This document shows, one piece after another, positions 26,385 through 35,225 of a stretch of 64,000 nt of DNA. The stretch lies in contig NZ_JAPEOQ010000001.1 of the NCBI RefSeq assembly GCF_026341035.1, forward strand, positions 2,046,001 through 2,110,000. The letters are read 5' to 3'. The notes under the pieces are model-generated. The model made no database searches. It had not been told where the DNA came from and saw nothing but the letters and a program-made list of their open reading frames with translations. Both the position numbers and the translations under genes were made by a program. The DNA comes from Streptomyces sp. NBC_01016 (GTDB lineage Bacteria; Actinomycetota; Actinomycetes; Streptomycetales; Streptomycetaceae). Each line of letters opens with the position of its first letter. The first letter of the stretch is position 1.

Positions 26385-27938
26385 TCAGGCATCGGCGCCG
26401 ACCGGGGCGACCTCCGGGTCGGCGGCGGGGCCGGTCTTCTCGGGGCCGGGCATCAGCACCGCCGTCAGTAGCGCGGCGGCCAGGGCGACGATGCCGATGA
26501 CGACCAGGGCCAGGTCCATGCCGTGGACGAACGCGCCGTCCGCCGAGGCGGCGAGCGCCCGGTCGCCGAGCTTCCCGGCGACCACGTGCGCGCCGATCAC
26601 CGAGTCGCGCGCCACGTCCGCCGCCGCGTCGGGCAGCCCCGCCGTGGCGAGCCGGCCCGCGTAGGCGCCGGAGACGAGGGCGCCGAGCAGGGCCACGCCG
26701 AGCGCGGATCCTGTCTGCCGGACCGTGGACAGCAGGCCCGAGCCGCGGCCCGCCTGGTCCTTGGCGAGCGCGCCCATGGCGCCGCCCATCGCGGGGATCA
26801 TGGCGAAGGCGATGCCGATCCCGGCGATCGACAGCCACAGCGCCGTGAAGCCGTACCCGGAGTCGACGGTGGTGCGCGCCCCGAGGAATGCGGCGAAGGC
26901 GAGGACCACCAGGGCCACGCAGATCACCGCCCGCGCCCCGAACTTCGCGACCAGGGGCTGCGCGAGCCTCGCCGCGACGAGCATTCCGCCCATCATCGGC
27001 ACGATGCGCAGTCCGGTGCCGAGCGAGTCGATGCCGAGCACCGCCTGGAGGTACTGCGGCAGCAGGAACAGCATCCCGGCCATGATGAACATGCCGAGCG
27101 TCGCCGCCAGGGTGTTGGTGAGGAAGCCCCGGTGGGACAGGAGCGAGAGGTCGAGCATGGGCCGCGCGCTGCGTCGCTCGCGCAGCACCAGCGCGCCGAT
27201 CAGGACGACGGACGCGAGGAATCCGCCGAGCACGACGGGGCTCGACCAGCCCTTCTCGGGGCCCTCGATGATCGCGTAGATGAGGGTGCCGAGGCCGAGC
27301 GCGGTGAGCACGGTGGAGACGAGGTCGACCTTGGGGGCGGCCGGGTCCCGGCTCTCGGGGAGCAGGAACAGGCAGGCGGTGATGCCGATCGCGACCATCG
27401 GCACGTTCAGCACGAACACCGAGCCCCACCAGAAGTGGTCGAGCAGCCAGCCGCCGATGATCGGGCCGAGCGGCATCCCGAGCGCGGAGGCCGCCGAGAT
27501 GGCCCCGATCGCCTTCGTCTGCTCGTCCCGCGCGAACAGCGAGGGGATGACCGACATGGCGAGCGGCATCACGAAGGCGCCGCCGACGCCCATCAGCGCG
27601 CGGGCCGCGATCACCCAGCCCACGTCGCCGGCGAGCGCGCCCACGACGGACGCGGCGAGGAAGACGCCGAGGCCGCCGATCAGCATCCGGCGCCGCCCGA
27701 ACCGGTCGCCGAGCAGTCCCGCCGGGAGCATCAGGGCGGCGAACACCACGATGTACGCGTCGGCCATCCACTGCTGCTGGCCCGTGGTGGCGCCGAGTTC
27801 TCCGGCGATCGTCGGGAGCGCGACGTTGAGGATCGTCATGTCGAAACCGAGCACGAGCATGCTCGCGACCAGGGCCCCGAGGGCCCACCAGCGCCGGGGA
27901 TCCGGGCGCGGCTCCACCTGCTGAGTGACAGTAACCAT
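26385..27938 (-). CDS. MFS multidrug exporter, DHA2 (14-TMS, EmrB/QacA) family
   Basis: 517-aa proton antiporter. Motif A is GLLGDRFGRRRML, motif C region GMPLGPIIGGW, and the first TM has GFDMTILNVALPTI, all typical of DHA2. About 14 hydrophobic helices are visible. ATG 27938 begins almost exactly where transcription from the predicted promoter should start, so the mRNA may be leaderless. Co-transcribed with its TetR. The substrate is likely a drug or cationic compound. Confidence 0.9.
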   Translation of the reverse strand: MVTVTQQVEPRPDPRRWWALGALVASMLVLGFDMTILNVALPTIAGELGATTGQQQWMADAYIVVFAALMLPAGLLGDRFGRRRMLIGGLGVFLAASVVGALAGDVGWVIAARALMGVGGAFVMPLAMSVIPSLFARDEQTKAIGAISAASALGMPLGPIIGGWLLDHFWWGSVFVLNVPMVAIGITACLFLLPESRDPAAPKVDLVSTVLTALGLGTLIYAIIEGPEKGWSSPVVLGGFLASVVLIGALVLRERRSARPMLDLSLLSHRGFLTNTLAATLGMFIMAGMLFLLPQYLQAVLGIDSLGTGLRIVPMMGGMLVAARLAQPLVAKFGARAVICVALVVLAFAAFLGARTTVDSGYGFTALWLSIAGIGIAFAMIPAMGGAMGALAKDQAGRGSGLLSTVRQTGSALGVALLGALVSGAYAGRLATAGLPDAAADVARDSVIGAHVVAGKLGDRALAASADGAFVHGMDLALVVIGIVALAAALLTAVLMPGPEKTGPAADPEVAPVGADA

Positions 27939-27975
27939 GAAATGAGAGTAACTGTCACTTCGTAGTGTCTGTCAA
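27924..27975 (-). promoter_or_regulatory. Promoter and TetR operator of the MFS-tetR operon
   Basis: The minus strand shows TTGACA (27975-27970), 17 bp, then GTTACT (27952-27947). The perfect inverted pair AGTGACAGT (27924-27932) and ACTGTCACT (27951-27959) brackets the -10, the start site and the ATG. Confidence 0.75.
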
Positions 27976-28001
27976 TAAGGAGCCGCCCTCGGAAACGCAA
28001 A

Positions 28002-28029
28002 ATGGCCGCGGCTGGTGAGCCGCGGCCAT
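28002..28029 (-). terminator. Intrinsic terminator of the haemolysin-III gene
   Basis: ATGGCCGCGGC-6 nt-GCCGCGGCCAT, followed on the minus strand by TTTTGCGTTT. Confidence 0.75.
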
Positions 28030-28050
28030 GAAGAAGGGGAGGGGTGAGTG

Positions 28051-28734
28051 TCAGCCGTGCTGGTACGCCACCAGCGAGATGCCGACGTAGTGCACGATGA
28101 ACGCGGCGAGCGTGAGCGAGTGGAAGACCTCGTGGAAGCCGAACCAGCGCGGGGACGGGTTCGGGCGCTTGATGCCGTAGATGACGCCGCCCGCGCTGTA
28201 GAGCAGACCGCCGACGATCACCAGGACGAGCACCGCGATGCCGCCCGTGCGCATGAAGTCCGGCAGGAAGAAGACCGCGGCCCAGCCCATCGCGATGTAG
28301 CACGGCGTGTAGAGCCAGCGCGGGGCGCCGACCCAGAACACGCGGAAGGCGATGCCGGCCGCGGCCGCCACCCAGATGCCCCACAGCAGCGCGTCGCCCT
28401 TGGCGCCCGGCAGCAGCAGCATCGTCAGCGGCGTGTACGTACCGGCGATGATCAGGAAGATGTTCGCGTGGTCGAGCCTGCGCAGCACCCCGTCCGCGCG
28501 CGGCCCCCAGTTCCCCCGGTGGTAGAGCGCGCTCACGCCGAACAGCAGGCAGGCGCTCAGTACGAAGATGGCGCACGCGATCCGGCCGCGCGTGGAGTCC
28601 GCGAGTGCCGTGAGGAAGATGCCCGAGATCAGCACGGCGGGGAACATGCCCGCGTGCAGCCAGCCGCGCAGTCTCGGCTTCAGCACGGAGGGCTGGGCGG
28701 CGGGGACTTCGGGCTCGTCGGTGGCGACACTCAT
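28051..28734 (-). CDS. Haemolysin III (TrhA/PAQR) family membrane protein
   Basis: 227 aa with seven predicted TM helices. Family metal-site motifs are visible as SALYH early and HEVFHSLT near the C-terminus (S/H and HxxxH pattern shared with PAQR receptors). Bacterial members affect membrane fluidity or energy homeostasis; haemolysis is not established in Streptomyces. A perfect 8-4-8 inverted repeat lies 10 bp upstream of ATG 28734. Confidence 0.88.
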   Translation of the reverse strand: MSVATDEPEVPAAQPSVLKPRLRGWLHAGMFPAVLISGIFLTALADSTRGRIACAIFVLSACLLFGVSALYHRGNWGPRADGVLRRLDHANIFLIIAGTYTPLTMLLLPGAKGDALLWGIWVAAAAGIAFRVFWVGAPRWLYTPCYIAMGWAAVFFLPDFMRTGGIAVLVLVIVGGLLYSAGGVIYGIKRPNPSPRWFGFHEVFHSLTLAAFIVHYVGISLVAYQHG

Positions 28735-28744
28735 CCCCGCATGG

Positions 28745-28764
28745 TACCTACGCGACCGTAGGTA
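28745..28764. promoter_or_regulatory. TACCTACG-CGAC-CGTAGGTA inverted repeat
   Basis: Perfect 8-bp arms with a 4-bp spacer, directly upstream of the haemolysin-III gene. A likely repressor site with no regulator nearby. A weaker CCACTG-5-CAGTGG repeat (28874-28890) lies nearer pckG. Confidence 0.5.
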
Positions 28765-28964
28765 ACGGACCCGTTGAGTGGTGATGCTCACTTCGCTCAC
28801 CTGTGAGGCCCCCTGGACATATGGGCGTTTCGGCCGGATGATCAAATGAGTGCGGTCGGCACCGGATGAGCGCCCACTGAGCTCCAGTGGATTGGGAGGC
28901 GCAGCGTCCGGGTCGCAGCCCCCACGGGGCAATCAACCTCAGAACCCCTCATTTAGGAGCGATC

Positions 28965-30803
28965 GTGGCGCGCGACATCGCGGCTCCCTCCCTGGACACC
29001 CTCCCGACGAACCACCAGGAACTGATCTCGTGGGTCAACGAGATCGCCGAACTGACGCAGCCGGACAGTGTGGTCTGGTGTGACGGCTCCGAGGCCGAGT
29101 ACGAGCGCCTCGCCGAGGAGCTCGTCGCGAAGGGGACGTTCAAGAAGCTCGACCCCATCAAGCGCCCCAACTCGTACTACGCCGCCTCCGACCCGTCCGA
29201 TGTCGCGCGCGTCGAGGACCGTACGTTCATCTGCTCCGAGAAGGAGGAGGACGCGGGCCCCACGAACCACTGGAAGGCCCCCGCGGAGATGCGGGAGATC
29301 TTCAGGGGCAACGAGGGGAACGGGGGGATCTTCCGTGGCTCGATGCGCGGACGGACCATGTACGTCGTCCCGTTCTGCATGGGGCCGCTCGGTTCGCCGC
29401 TCTCCGCGATCGGCGTCGAGATCACCGATTCGGCCTACGTGGCCGTCTCCATGCGCACGATGACCCGGATGGGCCAGCCGGTCCTCGAAGAGTTGGGCGA
29501 GGACGGCTTCTTCGTGAAGGCCGTGCACACGCTGGGCGCCCCGCTGGGTCCCGACGAGGCGGACGTGCCGTGGCCGTGCAACTCCACGAAGTACATCTCG
29601 CACTTCCCCGAGGACCGCGAGATCTGGTCGTACGGCTCCGGCTACGGGGGCAACGCCCTGCTCGGCAAGAAGTGCTACGCCCTGCGCATCGCGTCCGTCA
29701 TGGCGCGCGACGAGGGCTGGCTCGCCGAGCACATGCTGATCCTCAAACTGACGCCCCCGCAGGGTGAGTCGAAGTACGTCGCCGCCGCCTTCCCGAGCGC
29801 CTGCGGGAAGACCAACCTCGCGATGCTGGAGCCCACGATCTCCGGCTGGACCGTCGAGACGATCGGTGACGACATCGCCTGGATGCGGTTCGGCGAGGAC
29901 GGCCGGCTCTACGCGATCAACCCCGAGGCCGGCTTCTTCGGCGTCGCGCCCGGCACCGGCGAGCACACCAACGCCAACGCCATGAAGACCCTCTGGGGCA
30001 ACTCGGTCTTCACGAACGTCGCGCTGACGGATGACAACGACGTGTGGTGGGAGGGCATGACGGAGGAGACTCCGGCGCACCTCACGGACTGGAAGGGCAA
30101 CAGCTGGACGCCCGAGTCCGGCGTCCCGGCCGCGCACCCCAACGCCCGCTTCACCACCCCCGCGTCGCAGTGCCCGATCATCGCGCCCGAGTGGGAGGAC
30201 CCGAAGGGCGTGCCGATCTCGGCGATCCTCTTCGGTGGCCGCCGCGCCTCGGCCGTGCCGCTGGTCACCGAGTCCTTCGACTGGAACCACGGCGTCTTCC
30301 TCGGCGCGAACGTGGCCTCCGAGAAGACCGCCGCCGCCGAGGGCAAGGTCGGCGAGCTGCGCCGCGACCCCTTCGCCATGCTGCCGTTCTGCGGCTACAA
30401 CATGGGCGACTACATGGCGCACTGGGTGAAGGTCGGCGCCGACAAGGACGCCGCCAAGCTGCCGAAGATCTACTACGTCAACTGGTTCCGGAAGAACGCG
30501 GACGGCAAGTTCGTGTGGCCCGGTTTCGGTGAGAACGCGCGCGTCCTGAAGTGGATCGTGGACCGCCTCGACGGCCGCGCCGAGGGCGTCGAGACGCCGA
30601 TCGGCATCCTGCCGACCAAGGAGTCCCTGGACACGAAGGGCCTCGGCCTGGCCGACGCCGACCTGGACTTCCTGCTGACGGTGGACAAGGAAGCGTGGCG
30701 CGACGAGGCATCGCTCGTGCCCGCGCACCTCAACACGTTCGGCGACCACACGCCGACGGAGCTGTGGGACGAGTACCGCAAGCTGGTGGACCGGCTCGGT
30801 TAG
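28965..30803 (+). CDS. pckG: Phosphoenolpyruvate carboxykinase (GTP)
   Basis: 612 aa, the standard GTP-type length. It converts oxaloacetate and GTP to PEP for gluconeogenesis. The P-loop/kinase-1 motif is [12 protein letters not shown], and [19 protein letters not shown] and the GTP-binding [10 protein letters not shown] region are typical. Start is GTG 28965 with AGGAG six bases upstream, which excludes longer frames. It is monocistronic, ending at a strong hairpin. Confidence 0.95.
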   Translation: MARDIAAPSLDTLPTNHQELISWVNEIAELTQPDSVVWCDGSEAEYERLAEELVAKGTFKKLDPIKRPNSYYAASDPSDVARVEDRTFICSEKEEDAGPTNHWKAPAEMREIFRGNEGNGGIFRGSMRGRTMYVVPFCMGPLGSPLSAIGVEITDSAYVAVSMRTMTRMGQPVLEELGEDGFFVKAVHTLGAPLGPDEADVPWPCNSTKYISHFPEDREIWSYGSGYGGNALLGKKCYALRIASVMARDEGWLAEHMLILKLTPPQGESKYVAAAFPSACGKTNLAMLEPTISGWTVETIGDDIAWMRFGEDGRLYAINPEAGFFGVAPGTGEHTNANAMKTLWGNSVFTNVALTDDNDVWWEGMTEETPAHLTDWKGNSWTPESGVPAAHPNARFTTPASQCPIIAPEWEDPKGVPISAILFGGRRASAVPLVTESFDWNHGVFLGANVASEKTAAAEGKVGELRRDPFAMLPFCGYNMGDYMAHWVKVGADKDAAKLPKIYYVNWFRKNADGKFVWPGFGENARVLKWIVDRLDGRAEGVETPIGILPTKESLDTKGLGLADADLDFLLTVDKEAWRDEASLVPAHLNTFGDHTPTELWDEYRKLVDRLG

Positions 30804-30817
30804 GGCCGAGTGACATG

Positions 30818-30853
30818 AAGAAGGGGCGCGGCCTTCCGGCCGCGCCCCTTCTT
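30818..30853. terminator. Bidirectional terminator after pckG
   Basis: AAGAAGGGGCGCGGCC-TTCC-GGCCGCGCCCCTTCTT, a perfect 16-bp stem with a T-rich end, in a convergent gap. Confidence 0.88.
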
Positions 30854-30868
30854 TCGTCTCTCCGTAGG

Positions 30869-31279
30869 TCACACAGCGACGAGGTCCCCCGCGGTCGCGT
30901 GCGCCTCCATGCGCTGCGCGGCCAGGATCGCGGCCGCCGTGTCCGCGCGGGACGCCGCGACCACCAGGGCGCGGCCCGCGAGGGCGTGCGCCCGCTGGTG
31001 CAGCGCGGCGACGTGCGGCTCGTGCACCGCGGTCGCCACGGCCGAGCGGAGCGGCGCGTGGCCGCCGCGGAGGCGGGCGACCTGTGCGGTCAGCGCCTCG
31101 GCCGCCTCGTCCAGGTCGGCCGCCGGGCCCAGTGCGCGCAGCTCGTCGGTGATGGCGAGCAGCGCGCTCAGGTGGCCGGCGAGCTGGATGTCCAGCTCCT
31201 CCTCGCGGGAGCGGTGCGGGAATTCGCCGCTGTCGACCCCGGTCGAGTGGACCGACTTGGTGCGGATCGGCTCGTACAT
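30869..31279 (-). CDS. Conserved hypothetical helical protein
   Basis: 136 aa, almost entirely alpha-helical and Ala-rich, with no membrane segment or known motif. ATG 31279 is chosen for its GGAGG at six bases; a longer frame to 31318 would include the regulatory repeats. The last third (HEPHVAALHQRAHALAGRAL) may form a helical bundle. Two direct repeats and a TTAGA/TCTAA dyad lie upstream, suggesting regulated expression, possibly metal-linked. Function unknown. Confidence 0.7.
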   Translation of the reverse strand: MYEPIRTKSVHSTGVDSGEFPHRSREEELDIQLAGHLSALLAITDELRALGPAADLDEAAEALTAQVARLRGGHAPLRSAVATAVHEPHVAALHQRAHALAGRALVVAASRADTAAAILAAQRMEAHATAGDLVAV

Positions 31280-31323
31280 GGGAGGCCTCCAGGGCATGCG
31301 TGTCAGCTTGGCCTCCATCGTAC

Positions 31324-31360
31324 CTTAGATTCTGTCTAAAGTAGAACCTGTCCAAAGTAG
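31324..31360 (-). promoter_or_regulatory. Iron-box-like dyad and 16-bp direct repeats
   Basis: CTTAGATTCTGTCTAAAG contains TTAGA-5-TCTAA, and the TCTGTCTAAAGTAG half recurs 16 bp on as CCTGTCCAAAGTAG. Strongly AT-rich against the background. It resembles metalloregulator boxes in shape only. Confidence 0.5.
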
Positions 31361-31365
31361 GAGTG

Positions 31366-32577
31366 TCACGGCTGGCTGTAGCCGTCCAGGAAGTTCCCGA
31401 TCCGGGTCACAGCCTCCGTCAGCTGCCGGGTGTCGGGCAGCGTGACGACGCGGAAGTGGTCGGGCTCCGGCCAGTTGAAGCCGGTGCCGTGCACCACCAT
31501 GATCTTCTCGGCCCGCAGCAGGTCGAGCACCATCTGCCGGTCGTCCTTGACCTTGAAGACCTTGGGGTCGAGGCGCGGGAAGAGATACAGGGCGCCCTTC
31601 GGCTTCACGCAGGTCACGCCCGGGATCTGTGTGAGCAGCTCGTACGCGACGTCCCGCTGCTCCTTCAGCCGCCCGCCGGGCAGCACCAGGTCGTTGACCG
31701 TCTGGCGTCCGCTGAGTGCCGCGACGACGCCGTGCTGGCCCGGCATGTTCGCGCACAGGCGCATGTTCGCCAGGATCGTCAGGCCCTCGATGTACGACTC
31801 CGCGTGCGCGCGCGGTCCCGAGATCGCCATCCAGCCGACGCGGTAGCCGGCCACGCGGTACGCCTTCGACATGCCGTTGAAGGTGAGCGTCATCAGGTCC
31901 GGCGCGATGGCGGCGGTCGGGGTGTGCGTGGCGTCGTCGTAAAGGATCTTGTCGTAGATCTCGTCGGAGCAGACGAGGAGGTTGTGGCGGCGGGCGATGT
32001 CGGTGATGCCGCGCAGCATCTCGTCGCTGTAGACGGCGCCGGTGGGGTTGTTGGGGTTGATGATGACGATCGCCTTGGTGCGGTCGGTCACCTTGCGCTC
32101 GATGTCGGCGAGGTCCGGCATCCAGTCCGCCTGCTCGTCGCAGCGGTAGTGCACGGCGGTGCCGCCGGAGAGCGAGACGGCGGCGGTCCACAGCGGATAG
32201 TCGGGGGCGGGGACGAGCACCTCGTCGCCGTCGTCGAGCAGCCCCTGCATCGCCATCACGATGAGCTCGGAGACGCCGTTGCCGATGAAGACGTGCTCGA
32301 CGTCGGTCTCCACGCCGAGGGTCTGGTAGTGCATCATCACGGCGCGGCGGGCGGCGAGCAGGCCCTTGGCGTCGCCGTAGCCGTGCGCGTCCCCGAGGTT
32401 GCGGAGCATGTCCTCGAGGATCTCCGGCGGGCACTCGAAGCCGAACGCCGCCGGGTTGCCGGTGTTGAGCTTCAGGATGCGGTGCCCTGCCGCCTCCAGC
32501 CGCATCGCTTCCTCGAGAACCGGGCCCCGGATCTCGTAGCAGACGTTGGAGAGCTTGGTCGACTGGATGAGCTGCAT
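31366..32577 (-). CDS. Class I aminotransferase (AlaA-like)
   Basis: 403-aa PLP transaminase. The PLP lysine is in GMSKAYRVAGYRVGW, with NPNNPTGAVY, SDEIYDKILY and FRVVTLP. It most resembles bacterial AlaA-type glutamate-pyruvate aminotransferases. ATG 32577 has GTAAAGTTTGGGG just upstream and no good ribosome site, so it may be leaderless. Substrate preference is inferred. Confidence 0.85.
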   Translation of the reverse strand: MQLIQSTKLSNVCYEIRGPVLEEAMRLEAAGHRILKLNTGNPAAFGFECPPEILEDMLRNLGDAHGYGDAKGLLAARRAVMMHYQTLGVETDVEHVFIGNGVSELIVMAMQGLLDDGDEVLVPAPDYPLWTAAVSLSGGTAVHYRCDEQADWMPDLADIERKVTDRTKAIVIINPNNPTGAVYSDEMLRGITDIARRHNLLVCSDEIYDKILYDDATHTPTAAIAPDLMTLTFNGMSKAYRVAGYRVGWMAISGPRAHAESYIEGLTILANMRLCANMPGQHGVVAALSGRQTVNDLVLPGGRLKEQRDVAYELLTQIPGVTCVKPKGALYLFPRLDPKVFKVKDDRQMVLDLLRAEKIMVVHGTGFNWPEPDHFRVVTLPDTRQLTEAVTRIGNFLDGYSQP

Positions 32578-32786
32578 CCCCAAACTTTACGGCCGTGTTT
32601 CGCGATGCCGCGCACCGTTTGTCGGCCGGTGGGGCGCCGCGGGCGGCACCGCTTTCGGATGCGGTGGCACGCGGTGCCGGATACCTCCGGAACGGCGGGT
32701 TCCGGGGTGGGTGCGGCTTTGATGCGGCGGGTCGGCGGGGTGGGTGAGATGGGCCACGTGCCGGGGCGGCCGGCGGGCGTGTTAAT

Positions 32787-32800
32787 CGAGCGAATGTTCT
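32787..32800 (+). promoter_or_regulatory. LexA/SOS-box-like site upstream of the AlkB-like gene
   Basis: CGAGCGAATGTTCT fits CGAAC-N4-GTTCG with one change in the left half and one at the end. It lies in an AT-rich island 24 bp before the ATG. A TACCTT -10-like hexamer at 32811 would give a near-leaderless message. Confidence 0.45.
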
Positions 32801-32823
32801 AATCCTGCGCTACCTTGGTCGGC

Positions 32824-33450
32824 ATGCTTCAGGGATCGCTCTTCGATCAGGCCGAGGGCGCCGACGACATCTCGCTCGGCGGGCTCGACGGGATGCGCCG
32901 CACCGTGCTCGGGGACGGGGCGTGGATCGACGTACTGCCGGGGTGGCTGCGTGGGGCCGACGAGGTGTACGAGCGGCTCGCCCGGGACGTGCCCTGGAAG
33001 GCCGAGCGGCGGCAGATGTACGAGCGGATGGTCGACGTGCCGCGGCTGCTGAAGTTCTACGGGGCGGGGGAGCGGCTCCCGGACCCCGTGCTCGACGAGG
33101 CGCGCGACGCGTTGTCCGCTTACTACGCCGAGGAGTTGGGGGAGCCGTTCACCACGGCGGGACTCTGCTATTACCGCGACGGGCGGGACAGCGTCGCCTG
33201 GCACGGGGACCGGATCGGGCGCGGGGCCCGCCAGGACACGATGGTCGCCATCGTGTCGGTCGGGACGCCGCGGGATCTGGTGCTACGGCCCGTCGGCGGC
33301 GGGCCCGTCGTGCGCCGCCCGCTCGGGCACGGTGATCTCATCGTCATGGGCGGCTCGTGCCAGCGGACCTGGGAGCACGCGATCCCCAAGTCCGCCCGCG
33401 CGGCCGGCGGCCGGATCAGCGTCCAGTTCCGGCCGCACGGGGTGCGTTGA
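32824..33450 (+). CDS. AlkB-like 2-oxoglutarate/Fe(II) dioxygenase
   Basis: 208 aa. The Fe ligands are visible in WHGDRIGR (HxD) and TWEHAIPK (distal His), and the 2OG-binding arginine in GGRISVQFR. Members reverse alkylation damage on DNA or RNA bases, or modify other substrates. The possible SOS box upstream supports a DNA-repair role. It ends exactly where the D-aminoacylase gene ends on the other strand (stop codons abut). Confidence 0.87.
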   Translation: MLQGSLFDQAEGADDISLGGLDGMRRTVLGDGAWIDVLPGWLRGADEVYERLARDVPWKAERRQMYERMVDVPRLLKFYGAGERLPDPVLDEARDALSAYYAEELGEPFTTAGLCYYRDGRDSVAWHGDRIGRGARQDTMVAIVSVGTPRDLVLRPVGGGPVVRRPLGHGDLIVMGGSCQRTWEHAIPKSARAAGGRISVQFRPHGVR

Positions 33451-35049
33451 TCAGAGGGTCCGGCGCACGGAGCGGCCCGCGAGGACGTCCGTGCGCTTGC
33501 CCTCCTCGATCACGAACTGCCCGTCGACGAGGACGTGCGGGATACCGACCGGCAGCGTGCGCGGCGCATCGAAGGTGGAGCCCGCCGCGACCGTCTCCGG
33601 GTCGAACAGGACCAGGTCGGCGCGGTAGCCCTCGCGGACCAGGCCGCGGTCCGGCAGGCGCAGGCGGGCGGCCGGGCGCGAGGTGAGGTGCGCGACCGTC
33701 TCCTCCAGGGACATGACGCCGAGGTCGCGGGCGTAGTGGCCCAGGTAGTGCGGGAACGTGCCGTACGCGCGCGGGTGCGGCTTGTAGCCCTGGAGGATGC
33801 CGTCGCTGCCGCCCGTGTGCACGGAGTGCTGCATGATCGCCCGGACGTTGTCCTCGTGGCCGACGTGCTGGAGGATCGACGAGCCGAGGTTGTCGTTGAT
33901 CAGCAGGCGGCGGGCGGTGACCCACGGGGCCTCGCCACGCTCGGCGGCGGCCTGCGCGACGGTCTTGCCGACGCACGAGGCCAGGCCCGGGTCGGAGACG
34001 CCCGAGATCTCGATCTTGTCCCACTCGATCGGCACGCCGTGGCAGCCGTCCGCGCCGATCACCTCGACGTGGTGCCGGATGCGCTCGGCCGTCTCGTCGT
34101 CCTTGAGGCGGGCGAGGGTCGCGTCGGGGCCGCCCTCGTTGGCCCAACTCGGCAGCATCGCCACGAGAGTTGTGGCGCCCGGGGTGTACGGGTACGTGTC
34201 CAGGCTGATGTCGGCGCCGTCCGCGATGGCCTCGTCGAGCAGGGCCAGGAGGTCGACTCCCTTGCCCTTGTTCACGCCGAAGTTCATGGTGGCGTGCGCG
34301 AGGTGCAGGGAGCAGCCCGCGGTGCGGGTCAGCTCCACCATCTCCTGGTACGCGTCGAGCGCGCCGGCGCCGTAACTGCGGTGGTGCGGGCAGTAGTAGC
34401 CGTCGTACGAGGCCACCACCCGGCACAGTTCGGTGAGTTCGGCGTCCTTCGCGTACATGCCGGGGGTGTAGGTCAGTCCGGAGGACATTCCCACGGCGCC
34501 CTGCTCCATGCCCTCGGCCACGAGACGCTTCATGTGGTCGAGTTCGGCCGGGGTCGCGTCGCGGTCGTCCCAGCCGACCGCGTACATGCGGACCGTGCCC
34601 TGCGGGATGAGGTACGCGGCGTTCACCGCGATGCCCTGGCGGTCGATGCGGTCCAGGTACTCGCCGACCGTGCGCCAGTCGAAGTCGATGTCCGAGCCGT
34701 CGCCGTTCCAGCCGGTGATCGCCTGGCGGACCTGGGCGAGGGTGCGGTCGTCGACGGGGGCGTAGGACAGGCCGTCCTGGCCGAGGACTTCGAGGGTGAC
34801 GCCCTGGGCGGCCTTCGCGCTGTGGTCCGGGTCGCGGAGCACGGCGAGGTCGCTGTGGGCGTGCATGTCGATGAAGCCGGGGGAGAGGGCGAGGCCGTCG
34901 GCCTCGACCGTGCGGGTGGCGGTGGGGCGGGGGCCTGACCCCTCCGGGGTGATCTCGGAGATCCGGCCGTCGTTGACGGTCACGTCTGCTCGGTACGAGG
35001 CGCTGCCGCTGCCGTCGATGACGCGGGCGTCGCGGATGACCAGGTCCAT
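33451..35049 (-). CDS. N-acyl-D-amino-acid deacylase (D-aminoacylase)
   Basis: 532-aa amidohydrolase-fold zinc enzyme that releases free D-amino acids from N-acyl forms. Metal-site motifs are GFIDMHAHSD, a Cys ligand candidate near CPHHRSYGAG, LHLAHATMN and the distal Asp in HTGGSDGIL. Length matches the family. It is the second gene of the minus-strand arm, separated from the PLP deaminase by a dispersed repeat. In context it feeds D-amino acids to that enzyme. Confidence 0.88.
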   Translation of the reverse strand: MDLVIRDARVIDGSGSASYRADVTVNDGRISEITPEGSGPRPTATRTVEADGLALSPGFIDMHAHSDLAVLRDPDHSAKAAQGVTLEVLGQDGLSYAPVDDRTLAQVRQAITGWNGDGSDIDFDWRTVGEYLDRIDRQGIAVNAAYLIPQGTVRMYAVGWDDRDATPAELDHMKRLVAEGMEQGAVGMSSGLTYTPGMYAKDAELTELCRVVASYDGYYCPHHRSYGAGALDAYQEMVELTRTAGCSLHLAHATMNFGVNKGKGVDLLALLDEAIADGADISLDTYPYTPGATTLVAMLPSWANEGGPDATLARLKDDETAERIRHHVEVIGADGCHGVPIEWDKIEISGVSDPGLASCVGKTVAQAAAERGEAPWVTARRLLINDNLGSSILQHVGHEDNVRAIMQHSVHTGGSDGILQGYKPHPRAYGTFPHYLGHYARDLGVMSLEETVAHLTSRPAARLRLPDRGLVREGYRADLVLFDPETVAAGSTFDAPRTLPVGIPHVLVDGQFVIEEGKRTDVLAGRSVRRTL

Positions 35050-35145
35050 GGGGGGTGCCTCTCTGGGGCGGGTGGTGCGGTGCGGGGTGGTCGGTGCGGG
35101 TGGGTGGGCGCCTGCGGCGGGCGGAATTCCCCTCCCCGCCCCTTC

Positions 35146-35225
35146 CCGAAACCGGGGCTCCGCCCCGGACCCCGTTTGTCCTCAAACGCCGGACGGGCTG
35201 GAATACGGGGTGGAGCCCCGAAGCG
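35146..35225 (-). repeat. Dispersed GC-rich palindromic repeat, copy E
   Basis: On the minus strand CCGTCCGGCGTTTGAGGACA then GGGGTCCGGGGCGGAGCCCC, between deaminase and D-aminoacylase, starting one base after the deaminase stop. Same family as copy A with a variant first half. Confidence 0.8.

Noticed and set aside
28953..31355. 800-codon minus-strand open frame antisense to pckG
   Set aside because: Shadow of GC third-position bias; composition Arg/Gly/Val-rich, no domain, pckG is unambiguous.
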